From contig CALKTH010000022.1 of the NCBI GenBank assembly GCA_937997485.1, positions 124,001-188,000 of the forward strand: a stretch of DNA of 64,000 nt, in the 5' to 3' direction. This stretch comes from an uncultured Acidimicrobiales bacterium (GTDB taxonomy: Bacteria > Actinomycetota > Acidimicrobiia > Acidimicrobiales > SZUA-35). Positions 15,540-22,500 of the stretch are shown in pieces (within the stretch, counting starts at the first letter, position 1; every line of letters begins with the position of its first letter). The notes under the pieces are model-generated. The model was not told where the DNA came from and searched no databases. It saw only the letters and a list, made by a program, of their open reading frames with translations. A program made the position numbers and the translations under genes.

Positions 15540-17150
15540 ATGTGTTCTGCGCAGCGCTCCTTCGACGACCTTGGCACGCCCCTTCACGACGTCACGTTCT
15601 GTGTCTTCGATGTCGAGACAACCGGTGGCAACCCCGAGACCTGCCACATGACCGAGATCGGTGCGGTCAAGGTGCGAGGTGGGCAGGTCCTCGGCACGTT
15701 TCAGACGCTGGTGAACCCTGGGTGTGCGATCCCACCGAACATCACGATGCTGACCGGCATCACGAATGCGGTAGTGATGCGTGCTCCTTCGATCGATCAA
15801 GTGTTGCCCACGTTTCTCGAATTCATGGGCGGTTGTGTCGTGGTGGGCCACAACGTGCGCTTCGACTGGTCGTTTCTCCAGGCGGCCGTTCGGCGCACGA
15901 ACGGCCCACTCCTCGGCAATCAGCGGATCGACACGCTGGGACTCGCCCGTCGTCTCCTCAACGATGAGGTTCCTCGCTTCGGCCTGGGCGAGCTCTCCCG
16001 GCACTATCGGTTCCCGAAGCAGCCCACTCACCGAGCGCTTGACGATGCGTGGGCCACCGTCGAGCTCCTCCACCTCCTGATCGAACGGGCATCGGCGTGG
16101 GGTGTGACGGGTCTCGACGATCTTGCAGCGCTGCCCACGGTCGCTGGCCATCCGCAATGGCGCAAGCTCGCCCTCACGAATCATCTCCCCCGCCGTCCCG
16201 GCGTCTATCAATTCGTCGACCGCGAAGGACGCGTTCTGTACGTGGGAAAGGCAACCGATCTGCGGAGCCGTGTGCGGAGCTACTTCTCCTCCGACAAACG
16301 GCGGAAGGTGGCACAGCTCCTCAAGGAAACCCACGAAGTGAAGCACCAGGTCTGCCCAAGCTCGCTCGAGGCCGAGCTCATTGAGCTGCGTCTGATCCAG
16401 CAGCTACAGCCTCGCTTCAACCGGCGAAGCAAGCGGCCAATCAAACCGAGCTGGGTGAAACTCACAACAGAGCGATTTCCTCGCCTGGCGGTGAGTTCGA
16501 CGTTCAGCGAAGGAGCGATGGGTCCGTTCGGATCCCGCAAGGAGGCGCACCTGATCGTTGAGGCACTGCACTCGGCCATCCCGCTTCGTCGGTGCAGCAC
16601 GCGAATCGGGCGGCGGGGTTTCGAGCCGGCGGAAGCGGAGTGTTCGGCTGCCCAGCTCGGCGTGGCCATGTGTCCGTGCAGTGGCACGCTCTCCGAGGCG
16701 GACTACGAGCCGGTGGTGGAGCGAGTCCGTCGTGCCCTCTCTGGTGAGGCGGGCCTCGTACTGGGCACGCTCGAGCGGAAGATGCAGAACCTGGCGGAGG
16801 CCGAGCGCTTCGAGGAGGCGGCCACGATGCGAGACCGAGCATCCGCGTATGTCCGAGCCATTGATCGCCGCAGACGGCTCGATCTGCTCGGCGGTTTTGA
16901 CCGCATCGTGATCGAGGCGGATCGAGGCGCCCGCATCGAACTCGGCCGAGGTGGCGCCCTGGCACCGCCCCGTGTCCCAGGTGCGGCCGAACCTGATGTC
17001 CCGGTACCAACGCTCGAAGAGCAGCTGTGTGTGGCCTCGTGGCTACAGCGTCACGCCGGAGCGGTCCGCCTGCTCACGGTCAGCGGTTCACTCTCCTCGC
17101 CGCTACCTGCACTGCCGGACTACAAGCCTCGAGCGCCCGTCGTGCTTTGA
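15540..17150 (+). CDS. DEDDh exonuclease fused to GIY-YIG/UvrC-like nuclease domain
   Basis: A 536-residue DNA-repair nuclease. Residues 18-180 form a DnaQ-like 3'-5' exonuclease: FDVETTGG with D24 and E26, GHNVRFDW, and HRALDDA for the DEDDh His and Asp. Residues 215-290 are a GIY-YIG nuclease (RRPGVYQFVDREGRVLYVGKA), similar to the N-terminal half of UvrC and to Cho. Near 425 a UVR-like helix pair appears (LAEAERFEEAATMRDRA). This arrangement is widespread in actinobacteria (for example Rv2191 of M. tuberculosis). A perfect SOS box lies directly upstream. The last codons and the TGA stop are inside the first unit of a 17-bp tandem repeat. Confidence 0.9.
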   Translation: MCSAQRSFDDLGTPLHDVTFCVFDVETTGGNPETCHMTEIGAVKVRGGQVLGTFQTLVNPGCAIPPNITMLTGITNAVVMRAPSIDQVLPTFLEFMGGCVVVGHNVRFDWSFLQAAVRRTNGPLLGNQRIDTLGLARRLLNDEVPRFGLGELSRHYRFPKQPTHRALDDAWATVELLHLLIERASAWGVTGLDDLAALPTVAGHPQWRKLALTNHLPRRPGVYQFVDREGRVLYVGKATDLRSRVRSYFSSDKRRKVAQLLKETHEVKHQVCPSSLEAELIELRLIQQLQPRFNRRSKRPIKPSWVKLTTERFPRLAVSSTFSEGAMGPFGSRKEAHLIVEALHSAIPLRRCSTRIGRRGFEPAEAECSAAQLGVAMCPCSGTLSEADYEPVVERVRRALSGEAGLVLGTLERKMQNLAEAERFEEAATMRDRASAYVRAIDRRRRLDLLGGFDRIVIEADRGARIELGRGGALAPPRVPGAAEPDVPVPTLEEQLCVASWLQRHAGAVRLLTVSGSLSSPLPALPDYKPRAPVVL

Positions 17151-17223
17151 GGACGGTCGTGCTTTGAGGACGGCCGCGCTTTGAAGACTGTCGCTTTTTG
17201 AGGACCGTCGAGCTTTGAGGACT
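17139..17223 (+). repeat. Five-unit 17-bp tandem repeat
   Basis: Five consecutive 17-bp units: two identical GTCGTGCTTTGAGGACG, then three variants sharing GTCG/GCCG and CTTTGAGGAC-like cores. The first unit overlaps the nuclease 3' end and supplies its stop codon; the rest fill the gap to the convergent trpD stop. The period is not a multiple of three, so it is not a coding repeat. No dyad typical of a terminator is seen. Confidence 0.9.
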
Positions 17224-17253
17224 GCAGCGTGATGCTGTCTCAGACGTGAGGAC

Positions 17254-18396
17254 CTAGACCGAGGTCGTGAAGGATCGCAGCCGCTCCAGGGTCGCAGCTG
17301 ATCGACCATCATCGATGGCCGCGTTTGCCCGTTCAAGCCCGTCGCCGAGATCCGCGGCGACGCCAGCGACCACCAGCCCAGCCGCAGCGTTGAGCGCCAC
17401 GATGTCTCGCCGCGCACCGCGCTCCTCCCCTGCCAGCATGCGGTGGAAGATCTCGACGTTGGCCGTTGCGTCGCCTCCGGCGAGCTCATCCATCGACGAG
17501 GGGGCTTGGAGGCCAAGAGCACCCGGTTCGACCACCCGACGCTCCACACCTTCCGGCGTGGCCTCGAAGACGATCGACGGTCCGGTCGTGCTCAGCTCGT
17601 CGAGGCCGCCGTCGCCGGTCACGACCCAGGTCAGCTGAGACCCGAGCGCTCGGCGGACTTCAGCCATTCGCTGAGCCAATTCCTCGTTGGCGCAACCGAT
17701 CACCTGTCGGTTGAGCCGACCCGGGTGAGCCAGCGGGCCGAGGACGTTGAACACGGTGGGGATGCCGAGCTCGGCTCGAACCGGACCGGCGTGGCGCATC
17801 GAGGGATGGAACGACCGAGCAAGGGCAAAGCCGACGCCGACTTCGGCCACACACGCCTCGAGCTGCGATGGGTCGAGTTGGACGTTCACCCCGAGCTCGG
17901 CCAGGAAGTCGAACGAGCCTGATGTGGAGGAGGCCTTGAAGTTGCCGTGCTTGCAGACCGTCGCGCCCGCACTGGCAGCGATGATGGAAGCCATGGTGGA
18001 GATGTTGAGCGCATGCTTGCGCCGATGCGCACTCCCGCCGGTTCCGACGATGTCGATCGCATCCGAGCTGACCGAGAGCGGCTCGCTGGCCTCGAGCATG
18101 GCGCCCGCCAGTCCGGTCATCTCCTCCACCGTTTCACCCTTCAGGCGAAGGGCAACGATGAGCCCGGCGATCTGCGCACCGGTGGCGCGCCCGGCGAGAA
18201 TCTCGGCCATCGCCGACGCTGCATGCGCCCGCGTGAGGTCCTGACCGGATGCGGCCTCGCCCAGCACCCCAGACCACCCGCCGAGTTGATCGAAGATCGA
18301 CGGCGGTGGAGACGGCTCGGAGTCGGCATCGTTGGCGGCAGGCATGTCGTTCACGGGCGAAACGCTACCTTCTGGCGCGGATCGAACCGGCACCAT
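17254..18396 (-). CDS. trpD: Anthranilate phosphoribosyltransferase
   Basis: Transfers phosphoribose from PRPP to anthranilate in tryptophan synthesis. The 380 residues include MAEILAGRATGAQIAGLIVAL near 64, DIVGTGGS near 114, VCKHGNFKASSTSGS near 147, and FHPSMRHAGPVRAELG with VFNVLGPLAHP near 200-225. The PRPP loop is unusual: the canonical GTGGD plus short HTFNIST reads GTGGSAHRRKHALNIST, and the usual GNRA is GNFK. The fold and length still fit TrpD. The first 17-50 residues are low complexity and the start may be the ATG at 18345. No other trp genes are adjacent, so it stands alone. Confidence 0.82.
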   Translation of the reverse strand: MVPVRSAPEGSVSPVNDMPAANDADSEPSPPPSIFDQLGGWSGVLGEAASGQDLTRAHAASAMAEILAGRATGAQIAGLIVALRLKGETVEEMTGLAGAMLEASEPLSVSSDAIDIVGTGGSAHRRKHALNISTMASIIAASAGATVCKHGNFKASSTSGSFDFLAELGVNVQLDPSQLEACVAEVGVGFALARSFHPSMRHAGPVRAELGIPTVFNVLGPLAHPGRLNRQVIGCANEELAQRMAEVRRALGSQLTWVVTGDGGLDELSTTGPSIVFEATPEGVERRVVEPGALGLQAPSSMDELAGGDATANVEIFHRMLAGEERGARRDIVALNAAAGLVVAGVAADLGDGLERANAAIDDGRSAATLERLRSFTTSV

Positions 18397-18407
18397 TCAC
18401 CTCACGG

Positions 18408-18827
18408 CTACTCCAAGGCCTGTCGCTCGTCGGTAAACCGATCAGCCTGGCTTCGCTCTGCCCGGGCGAGGCTCTCCATCCAATCCGCCACCTCGCCAAA
18501 CCCTTCCGCCCGAGCGGTCTCGGCGAACTGGGGATACATCTGTTCCCCGTCTCGTGTCTCGCCCTGTACGGCGGAGTCGAGATACTCCTCGGTCGATCCG
18601 ATGGGTGCGCCGGTGATCGGATCAGTTGCCTCGGCCAGAAAGTCGAGATGGCCGAGGGCGTGCCCCGTCTCGGTCTCGGCCACTGTTCGGAAGAGCGCGG
18701 CGATCGCGGGCTGCCCTTCGATGTCAGCCTGCTGGGCAAAGTAGAGATAGCGGAGTGCGGCCTGGCTTTCGATGGCGAAGGCGGCTTGCAGGTTCTGTTC
18801 GGTTTGGCTGCCCTCGAGTTCTGGCAC
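18408..18827 (-). CDS. Rubrerythrin-like ferritin-fold protein
   Basis: A 139-residue di-iron four-helix protein. Seen: AAFAIESQAALRYLYFAQQA with a metal-ligand Glu, VAETETGHALGHLDFLAEA with ExxH, and later GETRDGEQMYPQFAETAR and SLARAERSQADRF. Rubrerythrins of this short form reduce peroxides; the C-terminal rubredoxin domain of classical members is absent. The GTG at 18827 is chosen because GGGAG lies six bases upstream and the protein then begins PELEGSQTEQN, normal for the family. The frame stays open far upstream, through rnpB, but that extension is not plausible. The gene is close to trpD and on the same strand. Confidence 0.85.
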   Translation of the reverse strand: MPELEGSQTEQNLQAAFAIESQAALRYLYFAQQADIEGQPAIAALFRTVAETETGHALGHLDFLAEATDPITGAPIGSTEEYLDSAVQGETRDGEQMYPQFAETARAEGFGEVADWMESLARAERSQADRFTDERQALE

Positions 18828-18995
18828 AACGCACTCCCGGTCGGGGCCGGATTGCCCGGCGATGATCGGCACAGAGCATGCCAGGAGGCTGGACAGAAAT
18901 TCGACCGTCGATTGGCGCCGCTGCCCGCCGCCACTGCCACTCGCCTCGTGGGCCTGCGCCACGGGTGAGACAGCGACCGGTGGTATCTTCGGCCC

Positions 18996-19388
18996 GTGCC
19001 CACCCTCGATTGGCAAGTCGTTCGGACCGCCGCGATCGCCGGAATGATGATCGTGGTCCCCTCGGCGATTCTGGCGACGCTGCTGGTCTCCGATGGATCC
19101 AGCACTGCGTGGTCGCTCTTGTTCGGTGTCTTGACGCTGGTCGGCTTCATCGTTGCCGGATTCGGCGCCGGCCGACTCCGCAGTGACACTCCGATGGCGC
19201 ACGGAGCAGCCGCTGCTGTTGTCGCCTACGCCGTGCTCCAAGTCTTCGGTCTGGTTCGCCGCCTGGCGGCCGGCGACTCGATCAACTGGCTCTCGTACCC
19301 GCTGACGGCGCTGCTGGCCGCAACGATGGGAATCATCGGCGCCCTCTTCGCCGAGTGGTACGGACGGCGCGGCGCCCGAGCCAGCTAG
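18996..19388 (+). CDS. Four-helix integral membrane protein of unknown function
   Basis: A 130-residue protein with four hydrophobic segments (about residues 10-32, 39-58, 67-87 and 100-122) and short loops. It starts at a GTG. The layout resembles small membrane proteins of the TIGR04086/YrzE type, but no diagnostic residue is seen and the name is tentative. It lies just upstream of the RNase P RNA gene on the same strand. Confidence 0.6.
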   Translation: MPTLDWQVVRTAAIAGMMIVVPSAILATLLVSDGSSTAWSLLFGVLTLVGFIVAGFGAGRLRSDTPMAHGAAAAVVAYAVLQVFGLVRRLAAGDSINWLSYPLTALLAATMGIIGALFAEWYGRRGARAS

Positions 19389-19398
19389 CCTGCGGGCT

Positions 19399-19790
<392 letters not shown>

Positions 19791-20014
19791 CTCGTCACCT
19801 GCCCTCGTGGCACCAGACCCTCGTGGCACCGTTACGTAACGCCCCAGCGACAACGAACGGTGCCACCACACCCACACGACCCTCGAGGCGTGAGTTGGCA
19901 AGGGGCGCGGTGGTCAGAAAACGAGACAGCCCCACGTTCGGTGCTGAAACACGTTCCGTGGGGCCTGGAAGAAGGGCGTGAAAGGCGCCCTTCGACGTTC
20001 TCGTGGATGGATGT

Positions 20015-20347
20015 TCAGTCCATCGGAAGACGGGCGAAGATCTCGACCTTCGCGTCTTCGAATTCTTCCTGCGTGATGTCGCCGTTCTCGAGCTGCTTGT
20101 GGACGACCTCAATCATCTCGAGCAGTTCGGGAGCGGACAGCTCACCCTTGCCTTCGAAGAGCTTGGCCACGAGGCTGCCTTCTTCGAATGTGGTCTCTTC
20201 CTCGCCACCATCCAGCAGGTCGGTCGTCGGTGCCGGTCCGAATGGATCGACACCCTTGCCTTGGCGCTGTGCCTGCTTGGCTGCCTTCTTGGCTGCCTTG
20301 GCCCGGTCGCGCTGCAATTTTGCGAAGCTTGATCGCTGCTTGCCCAT
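20015..20347 (-). CDS. Small basic/acidic protein with SHOCT-like C-terminus
   Basis: A 110-residue protein. Residues 1-30 are very basic (KLQRDRAKAAKKAAKQAQRQ), the middle is acidic, and the end (ELLEMIEVVHKQLENGDITQ) resembles the short SHOCT-type helical module seen at the C-terminus of many actinobacterial proteins. A good ribosome site (AAGGAG) lies eight bases before the ATG. Function is unknown; the basic start suggests nucleic-acid or membrane-surface binding (inference). Two palindromes lie in its upstream region. Confidence 0.75.
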   Translation of the reverse strand: MGKQRSSFAKLQRDRAKAAKKAAKQAQRQGKGVDPFGPAPTTDLLDGGEEETTFEEGSLVAKLFEGKGELSAPELLEMIEVVHKQLENGDITQEEFEDAKVEIFARLPMD

Positions 20348-20385
20348 GTGATGCTCCTTTTCTCAGCCGCAGGCTCCGGGCGTGG

Positions 20386-20400
20386 CATTCGTTACGAATG
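20386..20400. promoter_or_regulatory. Palindrome CATTCG-TTA-CGAATG
   Basis: A perfect 6+3+6 inverted repeat located 39 bases upstream of the start of the SHOCT-like gene. Position and symmetry suit a repressor or activator site. No factor can be named. Confidence 0.4.
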
Positions 20401-20470
20401 GCGCGTCACCCGAAAGTCCGACGACGAACAAACCTGTTCTGGTCCTGTTCGTCTTCCGTCGGCGGCTGGC

Positions 20471-20488
20471 TCGTGAACGAGTTCACGA
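20471..20488. promoter_or_regulatory. Palindrome TCGTGAAC-GA-GTTCACGA
   Basis: A perfect 8+2+8 inverted repeat in the gap between the histidine-phosphatase 3' end and the SHOCT-like gene, about 125 bases upstream of the latter. Operator-like symmetry; no T-run follows, so a terminator is less likely. Confidence 0.4.
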
Positions 20489-20590
20489 ACGAAATCAGCT
20501 TCCAGACTAGGGCGAATCCAGCACTTTTCCGACGATGGGAGGCAGTGTTGCCCGGCACACTCGCGTCCGGTGGACCGACGGAACGCACCC

Positions 20591-20621
20591 GGCCTCGGAT
20601 GGTCGACCGACGACCGAGGCC
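20591..20621 (-). terminator. Hairpin after the histidine-phosphatase gene
   Basis: Arms GGCCTCGG and CCGAGGCC pair perfectly around a 15-nt loop, a few bases after the stop at 20627. There is no T-run, as is common for GC-rich actinobacterial terminators. Confidence 0.55.
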
Positions 20622-20626
20622 CCCGT

Positions 20627-21226
20627 TCAGTCGAGGTGAGCGACCTCGTTGAACGCATGCAATGAGGGACCGCGGGGAGAGACCACAATTTTGGTGATCG
20701 ATGCTTGGGCCACGTGAGCCCGCCACGAGATTTCGATTCCCACACCGAGTGCCCAGGCCATCGCCGCCTTGATCGGCGAAACGTGACTCACGAGTGCGAT
20801 ATCGCTGCTGGGCGCCGAGCCGGCTGACACCTGTGCCGTGAGCTCGTCAAGCAGCGTGCCGGTGCGCCCGGCAAGTTCGGCCAGCGTCTCTCCCGCTGGC
20901 GGGCGGAAGTGCGGATCAGCCCGCCAGGCCGCCCATGTCTCGGCCGGGACATCGGCCACCGGGGTGAGATCGAGATCGCCGTAATCAAGTTCGATCAAAC
21001 GGTCGTCGACCGCGTGGTCCGGATCGATGGCTGCAGCGGTCTGGCGGCACCGGGCCAACGGTGAGGAAATCACATGGGCCCCGTTCGGGACGACGGAGGC
21101 GATCTGTGCTGCCTGGGCCCGGCCGAGATCGTCGAGATCAGGGTTGGCCCGCCCCAAGAGGAGGCCACCGGCGTTCGCCTCGGTACGGCCGTGTCGGACA
21201 ACCCAGATGGTGAGAGATGACGTCAT
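20627..21226 (-). CDS. Histidine phosphatase (phosphoglycerate-mutase-like)
   Basis: A 199-residue phosphohydrolase of the histidine-phosphatase superfamily. The catalytic His is in VRHGRTEAN near residue 11, the second Arg in SPLARCRQTA, the acid in ELDYGDLD, and the second His in LVSHVSPIKAAM. Members act on small phosphorylated metabolites or phosphoproteins; the substrate is not predictable. The ATG at 21226 is preferred over the open frame to 21304 because it places the RHG motif at the usual position and avoids overlap with the upstream membrane-protein gene, which ends at 21279. Confidence 0.85.
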   Translation of the reverse strand: MTSSLTIWVVRHGRTEANAGGLLLGRANPDLDDLGRAQAAQIASVVPNGAHVISSPLARCRQTAAAIDPDHAVDDRLIELDYGDLDLTPVADVPAETWAAWRADPHFRPPAGETLAELAGRTGTLLDELTAQVSAGSAPSSDIALVSHVSPIKAAMAWALGVGIEISWRAHVAQASITKIVVSPRGPSLHAFNEVAHLD

Positions 21227-21278
21227 GTCGTGTGGTCTTTCGTCGGGCGCTTGCGGTTCGAGCGGTGCGGGAGCCCGC

Positions 21279-21767
21279 TCACGAAGGAAGGGCGCCGCGG
21301 TCAAGTTGGCCGGTGGTCAGCAGTCGGCGGCGATGATCGGGATCGTCCAGCCCATAGCGACGGTAGGCCCACCATCCAACGGCCAGGGCGACAAGCTCCA
21401 GGCCAAGGGAGATCCAAAGCGGTCTCGAGAACTCGGGGACGGGAGCGCCGTCGAAGCTGAAACCGAAGGCTGGCCACCAGAACAGCGAGGCACTGTCCCA
21501 CGATGCATCGAGCACCGAATGAAAGAACAAGCCGATAGGGAGTCCGAGCCAGCGCCGTCGAACGAGGCGCCGATTCTGGGTCAGCAGCATGACGGCGGTC
21601 AGGACAACGACCGACCCGAGGAGCGTGTGCAGCACTCTCGCTCCCCCAGTCACCACCTCGAGCAAGGGAAGCAGTGCACCGAGCGCCACCATTCGGTAGT
21701 CGATCATCGGACTGCGAAAGATCTCCGCCACCAGGACGGGGGCAAGAATGCAGAACCAGAGAAGCAT
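21279..21767 (-). CDS. Membrane protein resembling metal-dependent hydrolase YdjM type
   Basis: A 162-residue protein with about four hydrophobic segments. VLHTLLGS and FFHSVLDASWDS carry His and Asp residues embedded in the membrane part, as in the LexA-regulated YdjM-like family annotated as membrane-bound metal-dependent hydrolases. The assignment is by pattern only. It begins a few bases after the zinc-ribbon gene and runs in the same direction, suggesting one transcript from the penicillin-binding protein through to the phosphatase. Confidence 0.6.
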   Translation of the reverse strand: MLLWFCILAPVLVAEIFRSPMIDYRMVALGALLPLLEVVTGGARVLHTLLGSVVVLTAVMLLTQNRRLVRRRWLGLPIGLFFHSVLDASWDSASLFWWPAFGFSFDGAPVPEFSRPLWISLGLELVALAVGWWAYRRYGLDDPDHRRRLLTTGQLDRGALPS

Positions 21768-21780
21768 CAGTGCGTGCAGG

Positions 21781-22500
21781 TCAACGAATGAGCAGGCGGC
21801 CGCACTCGTCGCAGGTCACCACCGCATCGTCCGGCAGCTTCTTGATCTTGTCGATCGCGACCGCGGACATTGCCATGTGACAGCCATCGCAGGTCGAGCC
21901 CACGAGCCGGGCGACGGCAATTCCCCCGAAGTCAAGGCGAAGTGAGTCGTACTGGCTGAGGAGATCAGCCGGTACGTCGGCCGCCGCGACGTTGCGTGCT
22001 GATTGCACCTGCTGCAGCTCCTCGTCGACCTCCGCCAAGGCGGCCTCGAGGTCAGCGTGGGAGGAGGCCAAGCGGGCGTCGATCTCGTCCCGCAGCGCAA
22101 GTTGTGGATCGAGCTCGTTCTGGACGGTCTCGTTCTGCTCCATCAGTTCGAGCTCGTCGTCCTCCATAGACGTCTTGCGGTCGAGCAACATCTTTGCTTC
22201 GTCCTGCAGAGCCAGCAGATCCTTGGTCGCAGTCACAGAACCGTCGTAGAGCTTGGCATCGATCTGCGAGCGCTTGTCGTCGATGAGGGCGACCTCGTCG
22301 TCGATGCGCTTCTGTTGACGGTCAAGGTCGTGCTTGCGGCCCTCGATCTCAGCGATTACCTCGCCGAGCGTTGCCCGCTCGGCTTCGGCCGCGGCAATAT
22401 CAGCCCGGATCGGGTGGTTCGCGTGCCGGTGGTTGAGCTGGGTGATCTTGGTGTCGAGATCTTGGACACCAAGCAATTGCTCGTGCGCAGCGGACGCCAT
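21781..22500 (-). CDS. Coiled-coil protein with C4 zinc ribbon (CT398-like)
   Basis: A 239-residue protein: about 170 residues of coiled coil, then a compact zinc ribbon with CDGCHMAMS near 203 and CDECGRLL near 230. This matches the widespread C4-type zinc-ribbon family (CT398/DUF164), whose chlamydial member binds sigma-54 and flagellar export components; in actinobacteria the role is unknown. Its ATG overlaps the stop of the penicillin-binding-protein gene (TGATG), so the two are translationally coupled. Confidence 0.85.
   Translation of the reverse strand: MASAAHEQLLGVQDLDTKITQLNHRHANHPIRADIAAAEAERATLGEVIAEIEGRKHDLDRQQKRIDDEVALIDDKRSQIDAKLYDGSVTATKDLLALQDEAKMLLDRKTSMEDDELELMEQNETVQNELDPQLALRDEIDARLASSHADLEAALAEVDEELQQVQSARNVAAADVPADLLSQYDSLRLDFGGIAVARLVGSTCDGCHMAMSAVAIDKIKKLPDDAVVTCDECGRLLIR

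Noticed and set aside
17139-17223. Tandem array considered as a CRISPR
   Set aside because: Units are contiguous 17-mers without spacers, and no cas genes are present.
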